Positions 37,668 through 46,201 of a stretch of DNA of 64,000 nucleotides are shown here, in pieces. The DNA is from Catalinimonas alkaloidigena (lineage in GTDB: Bacteria > Bacteroidota > Bacteroidia > Cytophagales > Cyclobacteriaceae): positions 501,001-565,000 of the forward strand of contig NZ_JAQFIL010000001.1 in the NCBI RefSeq assembly GCF_029504655.1, given 5' to 3'. The notes under the pieces are model-generated. The model was not told the origin of the DNA and searched no databases. It worked only from the letters and a program-made list of their open reading frames with translations. How positions within the stretch are numbered: position 1 is the first letter of the stretch; each line of letters begins with the position of its first letter. The position numbers and the translations under genes were made by a program.

Positions 37668-38360
37668 ATGCTTGATTTCTTTTTGGTAGACAATCATCTG
37701 ACGGCAGATCCCAATGATTGCCGGGCCATTACCCAACACAAGAAGACGATTACGATGGATCAGCTTATCAAGCTGATCATGTTACGCAGTGCCGGACTTA
37801 CCGAGTCTGAGATTTCATCGGTACTGAAGGAGTACTTTGTGGCTTTGGAGTATTTTCTGGAAGAGGGCAATCGCATCACCACCCCTTATTTCAATATTAC
37901 CCCTACGGTATGTGGGGTGTTTGAAGATAAGAAAGCGAGTTTTGAAAAAGGTAAGCACCGCATCAAAATCAATGTGACAGCGGGCGTACAGCTAAAAAAG
38001 GTAGCGGATAATATAGGAACTGAGAAAATCCGGGGCAACAAAAATGTACCTTATGTGGATGATGTATACGATCATGCCAGCGATAGTATGGATGACGTTC
38101 TTACGCCCGGAAAGCCGATCCGCATTAGCGGAGAATTTCTGAAGCTGGATCCGCAAGATGTTGCCCAGGGCGTATTCTTTGTAAACATGGCCGATCAGGC
38201 GGAGAGCCGGGCCGACATGTATATGGAAAGCCGCAATAAGCAACTCTCTTTGATGGTACCGGATACATTGGTCAGTGGGAACTATAGTCTCAAGATCAGA
38301 GCCCACATGGGCAGCGAGATCAGGGTAGGGGAGTTTAGCAGCCCACTTACAGTAAGCTGA
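37668..38360 (+). CDS. HU-like DNA-binding domain plus DUF4469 protein
   Basis: A 230-residue protein. The first ~120 residues resemble the HU-type DNA-binding domain of Bacteroidota (TMDQLIKLIMLRSAGLTESEI, then YFNITPTVCGVF). The remainder, from about residue 135 (LTPGKPIRISGEFLKL), is a DUF4469 immunoglobulin-like domain. Such proteins are common in Bacteroidota, and their role is unknown. It stands between the NeuD-type gene and a long repeat-bearing non-coding region, with its own terminator. Confidence 0.85.
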   Translation: MLDFFLVDNHLTADPNDCRAITQHKKTITMDQLIKLIMLRSAGLTESEISSVLKEYFVALEYFLEEGNRITTPYFNITPTVCGVFEDKKASFEKGKHRIKINVTAGVQLKKVADNIGTEKIRGNKNVPYVDDVYDHASDSMDDVLTPGKPIRISGEFLKLDPQDVAQGVFFVNMADQAESRADMYMESRNKQLSLMVPDTLVSGNYSLKIRAHMGSEIRVGEFSSPLTVS

Positions 38361-38383
38361 TCAGCTGTTTCCTTAGTAGCGAG

Positions 38384-38410
38384 CCTGTTCCTTTAGGGAC
38401 AGGTTTTTTT
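38384..38410 (+). terminator. Terminator of the DUF4469 gene
   Basis: An 8-bp stem (one G-U pair) of CCTGTTCC with GGGACAGG, loop TTTA, then seven T. Located 24 bases after the stop codon. Confidence 0.92.
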
Positions 38411-38551
38411 GTTTTTGCTCACTTTTGGTAGCCTGCCATTTACTTTCCCCATCACATTTTTTTATAAACCCTCTACTGCTTCATACCGAGGGTGTCGCCC
38501 TGACCGGTAATAAACGAGATTCATTGATAAAGTATATGCCCTCCCTCTTGT

Positions 38552-38584
38552 CCTCCTGTCGGACGGCCGATGCCGAGGGATCTT
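38552..38584. repeat. REP-like element, GTC...GAGGGATCTT type
   Basis: The layout TGTCCTCCTG...GCCGAGGGATCTT resembles the short elements of the kind GTCATCCTGAG...GGATCTT that are scattered between genes in many Bacteroidota. A second variant is at 38958-38986. Assignment by likeness only. Confidence 0.45.
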
Positions 38585-38784
38585 TTTAAGTTATGAAAAT
38601 GATAGTTTCTTGTGCTCAGATACATCATGTCATTGGTAGGAAACTTGCTTGATCCTGCTTGAAGCTTGGCACGAGGAGCAAAAAGTGAAGTGTTGAGGTA
38701 GGTGCTTTTAATAAAGCGATGATCTAGTACCTATACTTGGTTCACCACTCTAAAAAGTTCCTTCCAGGATGACATGCGTTGTGG

Positions 38785-38828
38785 ATACAGCCCCTGTGGA
38801 CACAGCCCCTGTGGAATAGCCCCTGCGA
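38785..38828. repeat. Short tandem repeat, about 15-bp unit, three copies
   Basis: Three units of TGTGGAYACAGCCCC type: two of 15 bases that differ by one base, and one shortened variant (TGTGGAATAGCCCC). The 63-residue frame across them is not believed to be a gene. Confidence 0.8.
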
Positions 38829-38957
38829 AGCAGCAGCTACGCCAGAGTTTGTGTCCCTGACTGAGGGTCTTACAAACCTTCATTTTTCAACAATAAAATG
38901 CAGTGAAAATAGAAGTTTTACTGATTTCAACAAAAGAAAATTTGCCCTCATACGCTT

Positions 38958-38986
38958 TGTCATCTCGTAACGCAGTGGAGAGATCT
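38958..38986. repeat. REP-like element, GTCATCTCG...GAGAGATCTT type
   Basis: GTCATCTCGTAACGCAGTGG then AGAGATCTT. It shares ends and spacing with the element at 38552-38584. Confidence 0.5.
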
Positions 38987-39125
38987 TAGCCTCTAAGGAT
39001 AAGCTAATTTTCATAATGTATGAAATTTTATGAGATGGCTAACAAATGAATAGGCTTTGATCCATACAGGTCCTTCTAAGTCACTAGTAAGAAAGATAAA
39101 GATGGTGCAGTGAAAGCTCCCTTTG

Positions 39126-39281
39126 CTGCCCCAGAAAAAGAATCCTTTATTGCACCAATGAATTTATTTTCCTGCACCAGAAAAACCTTTTTCCTGCACC
39201 ACTTAAGCTATTTCTCTGCCCCAGAAAAAGTATTTTACTGCCTCAAGTAAGCTTCACTTCTGTACCTGCAAGTATTTATTA
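39126..39281. repeat. Degenerate tandem array, 22-bp period, seven units
   Basis: Units begin at 39126, 39150, 39172, 39194, 39216, 39238 and 39260; the first step is 24, the other five are exactly 22. The rough consensus is CTGCMCCAGAAAAA then a T-rich half. A weaker eighth unit may precede at 39105. No distinct spacers, so not CRISPR. Near two turns of the helix per unit, which suits repeated binding sites. Confidence 0.75.
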
Positions 39282-39572
39282 GCCTAATAAAGTAGCATCT
39301 AAAAAAGCTTCAAAGCTTAGATGCCTGGCATAAAATAGTGGTATAAGCTCCCAAAGTTATGTCCATCTCCCGGAAATATCTTTCATTTACTTTTTTTCTT
39401 ACAAGCTTTTCCTTCTAATTTAGCGCAGCAATATTGAGGCCTCATAGCGTAAACAGGGTGTATGTGAGCCTTCCTTTTAGCAATGAACGTATAGTTTGTG
39501 ATTAGCAGCAAGCTAGTCGATGATTCGCTTTTTCTGCTTAACTTGCAGCGTAAATAATTGATTTATAGCTTT

Positions 39573-40424
39573 ATGCACAATGTAAAGCGTATTGTATATA
39601 CTCCTGAGTCTGGCTTAAGGAGACCGGGAGAACTGATCCGTGATTTTGTAGAGAGCCTGCCGCAGGCACATGCTCTGGGATATCGTCTATTTTTGAGAAA
39701 TCTGAAAGGGATGTACCGTCAATCTCTGCTGGGTATGTTCTGGTCAGTCATTCCTCCCCTGATTACCTCTCTGATCTGGATATTGCTCAATGGACAGCGG
39801 GTAGTGAACATAGACGTGCCGGGTGTCTCATATCCTCTTTTTGTGATCATTGGTACCATCCTCTGGCAGAGTTTTGCAGAAGGGGTAAATGGGCCGATCA
39901 AAGGGGTGACCATGGGTAAATCCATGCTGGCCAAGATCAACTTTCCCCGCGAATCCCTTATCCTCTCCGGTATTTATGAGGTGATCTTTAATACTTTGAT
40001 CAAGATTGGACTGCTGGTGCTGGTGTTTATCGCTTTTCAGCAAGTGCCCTCCTGGACTACGCTTTTTGGTTTGGTAGGTTTTGCTTCTCTTATTCTGATG
40101 GGCAGTACCATCGGGCTGCTGCTAACACCTTTGGGTATGCTGTACAATGATGTGCAGAAAGGAGTGGTGATTGTACTGCAATTTGCCATTTACCTGACGC
40201 CGGTAATCTATCCTGAACCCAAGAGTGGCTTGGTGGCTGAATTGATGAAATTTAATCCGGTAGCCCCCTTGCTGACCACTACCCGTAACCTGATGATTGG
40301 CGCACCTACACCGGGATTAGATACTTTCTTCTGGGTAAGTGGGGGGGCATTGCTATTATTTTTGCTGGGCGTTCTGATTTACCGCCTGACTATGCCCATC
40401 ATCATAGAACGTATCGGGAGCTAA
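39573..40424 (+). CDS. wzm: Polysaccharide ABC exporter permease (Wzm type)
   Basis: A 283-residue ABC-2 membrane subunit with six hydrophobic segments and the family-typical start FLRNLKGMYRQSLLGMFWSVIPPL (about residues 45-68). It moves a lipid-linked polysaccharide across the inner membrane with the ATPase encoded two bases downstream. The start at ATG 39573 is preferred over a TTG five codons upstream. First gene of the long plus-strand export and synthesis operon. Confidence 0.92.
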   Translation: MHNVKRIVYTPESGLRRPGELIRDFVESLPQAHALGYRLFLRNLKGMYRQSLLGMFWSVIPPLITSLIWILLNGQRVVNIDVPGVSYPLFVIIGTILWQSFAEGVNGPIKGVTMGKSMLAKINFPRESLILSGIYEVIFNTLIKIGLLVLVFIAFQQVPSWTTLFGLVGFASLILMGSTIGLLLTPLGMLYNDVQKGVVIVLQFAIYLTPVIYPEPKSGLVAELMKFNPVAPLLTTTRNLMIGAPTPGLDTFFWVSGGALLLFLLGVLIYRLTMPIIIERIGS

Positions 40425-40426
40425 TT

Positions 40427-41695
40427 ATGGAAAAGATGAAGGAAAGCAAAGCCACGCAGAAGTTGGAAGTGCAGGAAAACAACAAGCCAACTGCCGCTAA
40501 GGATGAAGATGAGGTGCTGGTGAGGGTAGAGAATCTCTCCAAAAAGTTTTGTCGAGACCTCAAGCGTTCCCTCTGGTATGGGGTACAGGATATGGCAGGT
40601 GAGGTAGTAGGGCGTACTAAGAAAGACACTTTACGTAAGGATGAATTCTGGGCAGTAAAGGATGTGAGCTTCGAACTGAGACGGGGTGAGTGCCTGGGGC
40701 TGATCGGCCATAATGGAGCAGGCAAAAGTACGCTCTTGAAGATGCTCAACGGCTTGATTAAACCTGATCAGGGACGCATAGAAATGAACGGCCGGGTAGG
40801 TGCCCTGATAGAACTAGGGGCAGGCTTTAATCCGGTACTCACGGGTAGAGAGAATGTCTATATTAATGGGCAAATACTAGGCTTTACGAAGAAAGAGATA
40901 GACGAAAAATACGAAGCCATTGTAGAGTTTGCTGAGCTACAGGATTTTATGGAAACCCCGGTACAAAGCTACAGTTCCGGCATGAAAGTACGTCTGGGCT
41001 TTGCCATCGCAGCCCAAATGGAACCGGATATCCTGATCATTGATGAGGTGCTGGCTGTGGGTGATGCTAGTTTTAGGATGAAATGCCTGAACAAGATCAG
41101 TAATATGCTATTCAATGCGGCAGTTATCTTTGTTTCTCATAACATGACTCAGGTGGGCAGGATCACTAATCATTTACTAATGTTGGCAAAAGGTAAGGTG
41201 TTGTATGACAGTGATGATGTGAGAACCGGGGTTAATGAGTTCCTTGCCGCTCAGGTAAGTAGTACTAAAAGCAGCTCTGGGGAATTTAACAATGATGAGC
41301 TTGGACAAGTAGAAATAGAGCATTTGGCATTCTTAAACGATGAAGGAAAAGAAGTAGATACCCTTATCTGGAATCAGGCATATGTTATTCATGTTGTATT
41401 GAACAGCTCTTATGCTATGGATGAGTGCCTGTTGACTTTTATATTTGATAATGGAGAAATGCAGCCCATTGCTAGCTGTTATAAAAAACTAGATTTGAAA
41501 ATAGGTGAAAATAGTATTCATTTAAACCTTGGTAAAGCATATCTGTCTTCTTCACGTTATTCTTTGAGGTTTATTCTCAGAAAGGATATTAATGATCTAA
41601 TGCTTAGAAGAAAAGAATATCCCAATTTTTTTGTGGTTAAGGGAGTAAAAAATATAGATCAGGCTTATACTCAAATTCAAGTTTTAAATGCTTAA
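40427..41695 (+). CDS. wzt: Polysaccharide ABC exporter ATPase with Wzt C-terminal domain
   Basis: A 422-residue protein. The ATPase domain has Walker A GHNGAGKST (about 93-101), signature SSGMKVRLGF (about 184) and Walker B ILIIDEV (about 203). From about residue 270 a separate beta-rich domain follows, as in Wzt proteins, where it recognises the finished glycan end. Base composition changes at this junction: 30 of 60 bases are G/C at 40801-40860, but 20 of 60 at 41521-41580. Begins two bases after wzm. Confidence 0.93.
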   Translation: MEKMKESKATQKLEVQENNKPTAAKDEDEVLVRVENLSKKFCRDLKRSLWYGVQDMAGEVVGRTKKDTLRKDEFWAVKDVSFELRRGECLGLIGHNGAGKSTLLKMLNGLIKPDQGRIEMNGRVGALIELGAGFNPVLTGRENVYINGQILGFTKKEIDEKYEAIVEFAELQDFMETPVQSYSSGMKVRLGFAIAAQMEPDILIIDEVLAVGDASFRMKCLNKISNMLFNAAVIFVSHNMTQVGRITNHLLMLAKGKVLYDSDDVRTGVNEFLAAQVSSTKSSSGEFNNDELGQVEIEHLAFLNDEGKEVDTLIWNQAYVIHVVLNSSYAMDECLLTFIFDNGEMQPIASCYKKLDLKIGENSIHLNLGKAYLSSSRYSLRFILRKDINDLMLRRKEYPNFFVVKGVKNIDQAYTQIQVLNA

Positions 41696-41750
41696 TTAAG
41701 CTATAAACATATGAATATTTTTAGTACCATAATGACTTGTTAAAGGGTAA

Positions 41751-42614
41751 TTGAAAGTGGAAAAGCTATTCTCTTATTTTTATCAAAATATGTTTCAAAT
41801 CAAACAGAGGTTGACAGGTAGGCCTACTGACCAGAGTAAATTATTGATTAAGAAAATTCAAGGTAATTCTAAAATTAGAAATTCTAAATCTCTTGCAGAT
41901 CAAATCCTTAAACAGGTAAATGAGCTAAAAGTAGAGTATGAACAATTTACTTTTTATATAAATCATGATGGCCCAGCTTTGTACCACATTCTTAATTCCA
42001 TTGATAAAGTGGAAAAACTTGTTGTTTCAGTATATGAGCAAACAAAAGGGACAAAAGTACCAAGCGTTTTTTTTGATGTAGGAGCTAATTTAGGTCTTTT
42101 TAGTGTTTTCGTAAAACATTACTTTCCTGAATCTACATTGTATATTTTTGAAGCTGATCCACAATTAATACCATTCATTGAGAAAAACACCCAGGGGCTT
42201 CAAAATATCCATATTCATAATCTGGCAGTTTCTAATCTACACGGTGAGGAACTTAAATTCTACAGAAATAGGAATAGTTTTCAAACCAATTCACTTTTAC
42301 AAGAAGCAGTTCTGCCTTTTTCCAAGGGACATGAATTAGAAGAGTTTGATGTAATGTCTTGTTCTATAGATAGCTTTGTATCTGAAATGAACATACCTAA
42401 AGTAGATGTAATAAAGCTTGATATACAGGGAGCAGAATATATTGCTTTAAAAGGTGGTGAGGAAACACTTAAAGCATGTAGCTTTTTATTTTTGGAAGTT
42501 TGCTTTCTAATGCCACAGGCTATTGAAAGTCTAAAACTTGCATACGATTTTTTCCCAAATCAAAAACCCATTAATGACATTATTATGGGCGCAGATTTAT
42601 TAATGACAAAATAA
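41751..42614 (+). CDS. FkbM-family methyltransferase
   Basis: A 287-residue SAM-dependent enzyme. The SAM site is FFDVGANLGLF (about residue 108), and VIKLDIQGAEY near 222 is the usual FkbM motif. It probably O-methylates a sugar of the exported glycan. The start is uncertain: TTG 41751 gives the longest form, with GTG 41757 close by and ATG 41790 the first ATG. AT-rich, unlike wzm. Confidence 0.85.
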   Translation: MKVEKLFSYFYQNMFQIKQRLTGRPTDQSKLLIKKIQGNSKIRNSKSLADQILKQVNELKVEYEQFTFYINHDGPALYHILNSIDKVEKLVVSVYEQTKGTKVPSVFFDVGANLGLFSVFVKHYFPESTLYIFEADPQLIPFIEKNTQGLQNIHIHNLAVSNLHGEELKFYRNRNSFQTNSLLQEAVLPFSKGHELEEFDVMSCSIDSFVSEMNIPKVDVIKLDIQGAEYIALKGGEETLKACSFLFLEVCFLMPQAIESLKLAYDFFPNQKPINDIIMGADLLMTK

Positions 42615-42631
42615 AAATTTTATTTGATATA

Positions 42632-43591
42632 ATGATGAACAGTTTCCTTACAAGGGTGAGTCAATCAATTCAACAATCAGAGCAGTTTGGTCTTCTATCC
42701 GATAACAAAAATTTATCAGGTTATTCAGGTAAAAAACTAGTCGGAGTTTTACAGAGATTATCTAACACTTTGATTGACGAAGATGAATGCTACTTGGAAA
42801 TTGGTGTATTTCAGGGGTTAACATTGCTTTCAGTAGCTTTAGCCTTAGAAGATAGGTCTGCCTATGGGATTGATAATTTTGCTTTTTTTGATCCGGAAGG
42901 CAAAAACTTTGGCACTGTAAAGGAGCGAATACAACATCTACAGCTTAAAAATGCATTTGTTATCAATGAGGATTACGAGGATGCCATGGAAACTTTACCT
43001 AAACATGTAGATAAGAAGGTAAAAGTTTTTTTTATAGATGGGCCGCATGACTATCGCAGTCAGCTTATGTGTCTACTTTTAAGCATACCATATCTTGCAG
43101 ATGATGCAGTTATCATAATAGATGACTGTAATTATAAACACGTCAGACAGGCGAATCGCGATTTCTTAATTACACATCCCGAGTTCAAAATGATCTTTGA
43201 AGCTTATACGAGTAGTCATCCTGCAAATATGTCTGATGAAGAAAAAAAAACAGCTACAGAAGGATGGTGGAATGGAGTAAATATCATAGTTAAAGATACT
43301 GCTAATAAAATTGATCCTATGTATCCTCCAACGGAAAGAAGTAGGACAGTATTTGAAAATGAACACTTATTACATGCCAAAAAGTATCCGCTAAGACAAC
43401 TAGAATATGCTCGCTTGCTTCAGGCTTATGACTCTTTTGATGTAAAAAAGATTATTAATTTAAACCTTAAACTATACAGGGAAAGAAACTTCATAAGAAG
43501 TGGTGAAATAGTTGGAAAATATACAGCCTTAAATACCTATAGTGATAGCCTACCAAAAGCAAGGTATAATACATCAATAGATAGATCTTGA
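42632..43591 (+). CDS. Class I SAM methyltransferase (Methyltransf_24 type)
   Basis: A 319-residue protein with a SAM-binding loop LEIGVFQGLT (about residue 53), acidic GIDNF, and FFIDGPHDY / IIIDDCNY motifs. The core is about residues 40-200, and the C-terminal 110 residues are of unknown role. It probably methylates a glycan or glycolipid group. Lies 17 bp after the FkbM gene. Confidence 0.8.
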   Translation: MMNSFLTRVSQSIQQSEQFGLLSDNKNLSGYSGKKLVGVLQRLSNTLIDEDECYLEIGVFQGLTLLSVALALEDRSAYGIDNFAFFDPEGKNFGTVKERIQHLQLKNAFVINEDYEDAMETLPKHVDKKVKVFFIDGPHDYRSQLMCLLLSIPYLADDAVIIIDDCNYKHVRQANRDFLITHPEFKMIFEAYTSSHPANMSDEEKKTATEGWWNGVNIIVKDTANKIDPMYPPTERSRTVFENEHLLHAKKYPLRQLEYARLLQAYDSFDVKKIINLNLKLYRERNFIRSGEIVGKYTALNTYSDSLPKARYNTSIDRS

Positions 43592-43616
43592 TGTAATGAA
43601 CAAATAAATTGTGTTT

Positions 43617-44603
43617 ATGATGAAAAAAGCTTCTATCATCATCCGTTCTTTTAATGAGGAAGAGCATATTGCCAAATTACTGAGTGGTATCCTGGCGCAG
43701 GATTATCAGAATTATGAGATTATACTGGTAGATTCTGGCTCAACGGACGCTACTGTCAGTATTGCTTTCCATTATCCGGTGAAGATTATTTCTATACGTC
43801 CGGAAGAATTTTCCTTTGGTTATGCTCTTAATAAAGGTTGTGCTGAGGCTAGTGGGGAAGTTTTGGTTTTTGGCAGTGCGCATGTCTATCCGGTATATAC
43901 CGACTGGCTGAGAGAGTTAGTAAAGCCTTTTAACAATGATGATGTTGGCTTAGTGTATGGAAAACAGCGGGGTAATGAGCAAAGCCAATATTCAGAGCAT
44001 CAGGTATTTGCTAAATGGTTTCCTGAAGTTTCTGATCAAAATCAATTGCACCCTTTCTGCAACAATGCTAATGCAGCAATAAGAAGGTCATTATGGCAGA
44101 TAATACCTTATGATGAATCGCTAACCGGCCTTGAGGATCTGGACTGGGCCAGAAAAGTGAAAGCGATAGGATATAAAATTGTGTATTCTGCCAAAGCAGA
44201 AATTATCCATGTGCATCAGGAAACTCCTAAGAAGATACTTAATCGGTACAGACGAGAGGCCATGGCCATGAAACAGATTATTAAGGAAAGCAGCTTCACT
44301 TTTTTTGACTTCATTAATTTTTTAGTATACAGCATATTTCATGATATGCTACACGCTTTACATGACAGAGTTTTTTTAAAGGAATTTAGAAATATTCTGA
44401 TGTTTCGGTTTATGCAGTATTATGGAACCTATAGGGGGCATAAAGAAAGTAAGATACTAAATAATGAACTACGTCAGCGTTTTTACTATCCTAAAAGCTT
44501 TAACTTGAGGCGTAACGATTGTAATAGTTTAGAAAGTACAACTACAAACTTGATAGATTATAGTCAACTGCTTTCTACTAAAAAAGAATCTTTGTATGAG
44601 TAA
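43617..44603 (+). CDS. GT2 glycosyltransferase
   Basis: A 328-residue GT-A enzyme. The N-terminal IIRSFNEEEHI and LVDSGSTDATV give the nucleotide-sugar site; NNANAAIRRSLW and LEDLDWARK (the ED base motif) follow at about residues 150-185. There is no strong membrane anchor. The ATG at 43617 is preferred to a TTG two codons upstream. Overlaps the CMP-sugar synthetase gene by eight bases. Confidence 0.9.
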   Translation: MMKKASIIIRSFNEEEHIAKLLSGILAQDYQNYEIILVDSGSTDATVSIAFHYPVKIISIRPEEFSFGYALNKGCAEASGEVLVFGSAHVYPVYTDWLRELVKPFNNDDVGLVYGKQRGNEQSQYSEHQVFAKWFPEVSDQNQLHPFCNNANAAIRRSLWQIIPYDESLTGLEDLDWARKVKAIGYKIVYSAKAEIIHVHQETPKKILNRYRREAMAMKQIIKESSFTFFDFINFLVYSIFHDMLHALHDRVFLKEFRNILMFRFMQYYGTYRGHKESKILNNELRQRFYYPKSFNLRRNDCNSLESTTTNLIDYSQLLSTKKESLYE

Positions 44604-45273
44604 AAAAGTAGCTGCGATTGTGCCGATGAGGCATAATAGTGAAAGAGTGCTGGGAAAAAACTATCGATTATTTGCTGGTAAGCCTCTTTACCATCATGTG
44701 ATGCATGCACTCATAGCGGTACCAGGCATTCATGAGATTATTATTGATACTGATAGTCCAAACATTATGGAAGATGCTGCGAAGCATTTTCCTCAGGTAA
44801 AGCTTTTGGAGAGGCCCGAACATCTTAGAGATGGAGGCATCCCTATGAATGATGTATTGCTTAATATTATCTCTCAGGTTGAAAGTGATTTTTACCTGCA
44901 GACGCATAGCACCAATCCATTGTTGAGCAGCAGGTCAATTGACAAGGCAGTTCAATTTTTACTGGAAAACTATCCTATTTACGATTCTCTATTTGGTGTA
45001 ACCCGTCTACAGACCAGACTGTGGGATAGTTTAGCCAGGCCGGTCAATCACAATGCAGCTATCCTTCTCAGGACACAAGATTTGCCTCCTATTTATGAGG
45101 AGAATTCCTGTATCTATATCTTTACAGAAGAAACGCTCAGACAACGTCATAATCGTATAGGAGAAAGGCCTTATCTGTTTGAGATTTCCAAACATGAAGC
45201 TCATGATATTGATATTGAAACTGACTTTTTAGTAGCGGAAACACTATATAAAGCACAGCAAAAAAATGCGTAG
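44596..45273 (+). CDS. Acylneuraminate (CMP-sugar) cytidylyltransferase family
   Basis: A 225-residue enzyme. The CTP-binding motif is VPMRHNSERVLGKN (residues 9-22), followed by IIIDTDSPNI and LQTHSTNPLL; a late HDIDIETDF binds metal. It would activate a keto-acid sugar with CTP to make CMP-sugar. No NeuB-type synthase is in the window, so the sugar comes from elsewhere or is unusual. Overlaps genes on both sides by eight bases. Confidence 0.88.
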   Translation: MSKKVAAIVPMRHNSERVLGKNYRLFAGKPLYHHVMHALIAVPGIHEIIIDTDSPNIMEDAAKHFPQVKLLERPEHLRDGGIPMNDVLLNIISQVESDFYLQTHSTNPLLSSRSIDKAVQFLLENYPIYDSLFGVTRLQTRLWDSLARPVNHNAAILLRTQDLPPIYEENSCIYIFTEETLRQRHNRIGERPYLFEISKHEAHDIDIETDFLVAETLYKAQQKNA

Positions 45274-46201
45274 AGTACTGATAACAGCCCCCTATCTGAA
45301 AAATGAAATTCATAAGTTTGAGGAAGAACTTAGAGAGAAAGGGATTGATTTTTTTGTATATCCGGTCAAGGAGCGGGTAGAAGAAGATGAGTTGTTGAAA
45401 ATCATAGAGCAGTATGAAGGAATAGTATGTGGGGATGACAGGATAACAGCTAAAGTAATTGATCAGGCGAAAAACCTTAAAGTAATCGTTAAATGGGGTA
45501 CAGGTATAGATTCAATCAATAAAGTTTATGCTGAGGAACATGGAATACCAGTAAGGAATACGCTTAATGCGTTTACTGAGCCAGTTTCGGACTCTGTGCT
45601 GGCAATCATGCTGGCTTTTTCCAGAAAGCTTTTTGAATCTGACAGGATTATGAAATCAGGTCAGTGGGAAAAGGCCTTTGGGGTTTGTCTGAGTGAAGTG
45701 AGCTTAGGAATTATTGGATTGGGAAATATCGGTAAGGCAGTAGCCCGAAAGATCAAAACATTTGGTACAAAAGTGTATGCAAACGATATTATTGATATCC
45801 CTAAAAGTATTGTGGATGAATTAGATGTGGAGATGGTTCCATTGGAGGTTTTACTGGAAAAGTCTGATTTTGTCAATACCTGTTGTACCCTCAATGAGAC
45901 CAGCCATCATTTGATCAATTCAGATACCCTGGGTAAAATGAAATCTACGGCTTACCTTATCAACGTAGCCAGAGGTCCGATTGTAAAAGAGTCTGATTTG
46001 ATAAAAGCACTGGAGGAAAAAAGAATAGCTGGAGCTGGTCTTGATGTATTTGAGCATGAGCCTCTGCCTATTAACTCCCCACTCAGGAGTATGGATAACT
46101 GTATATTATCCTCTCATAATGTGAATGCCAGTCCTAAGTACTGGAATAAAGTACATAGAAACACACTGGATATGTTATACGAAGGATTAGGAATCAAATG
46201 A
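45266..46201 (+). CDS. D-isomer-specific 2-hydroxyacid dehydrogenase
   Basis: A 311-residue phosphoglycerate-dehydrogenase-like enzyme. The Rossmann motif is IIGLGNIGKAVARKI (about 150-164), the catalytic residues are seen in NVARGPIV (Arg), the EHEPL Glu (about 272) and the late SHNVN His (about 290). It may oxidise or reduce a 2-hydroxy/2-keto acid on the pathway to the CMP-activated sugar. Linked to both neighbours by overlap, which suggests a functional set. Confidence 0.88.
   Translation: MRRVLITAPYLKNEIHKFEEELREKGIDFFVYPVKERVEEDELLKIIEQYEGIVCGDDRITAKVIDQAKNLKVIVKWGTGIDSINKVYAEEHGIPVRNTLNAFTEPVSDSVLAIMLAFSRKLFESDRIMKSGQWEKAFGVCLSEVSLGIIGLGNIGKAVARKIKTFGTKVYANDIIDIPKSIVDELDVEMVPLEVLLEKSDFVNTCCTLNETSHHLINSDTLGKMKSTAYLINVARGPIVKESDLIKALEEKRIAGAGLDVFEHEPLPINSPLRSMDNCILSSHNVNASPKYWNKVHRNTLDMLYEGLGIK

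Larger units (their letters stand above)
38411..39572. other. Long non-coding stretch before the Wzm/Wzt exporter
   Basis: About 1.16 kb without a believable gene. It holds three kinds of repetition described separately (15-bp, 22-bp and GTCAT...GATCTT types) and a short palindrome at 39010-39024. The promoter of the exporter operon should lie in its last few hundred bases, but I cannot point to it. Confidence 0.7.

Noticed and set aside
38779..38970. A 63-residue plus-strand frame
   Set aside because: Runs across short tandem repeats, low-complexity start, no likeness to a protein family.
39126..39281. CRISPR array
   Set aside because: Units are degenerate over their whole length with no conserved repeat/unique spacer division and the period is too short.
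38411..39572. tRNA or other structured RNA in the long non-coding stretch
   Set aside because: No cloverleaf, no T-loop-like sequence and no known riboswitch pattern found by reading.
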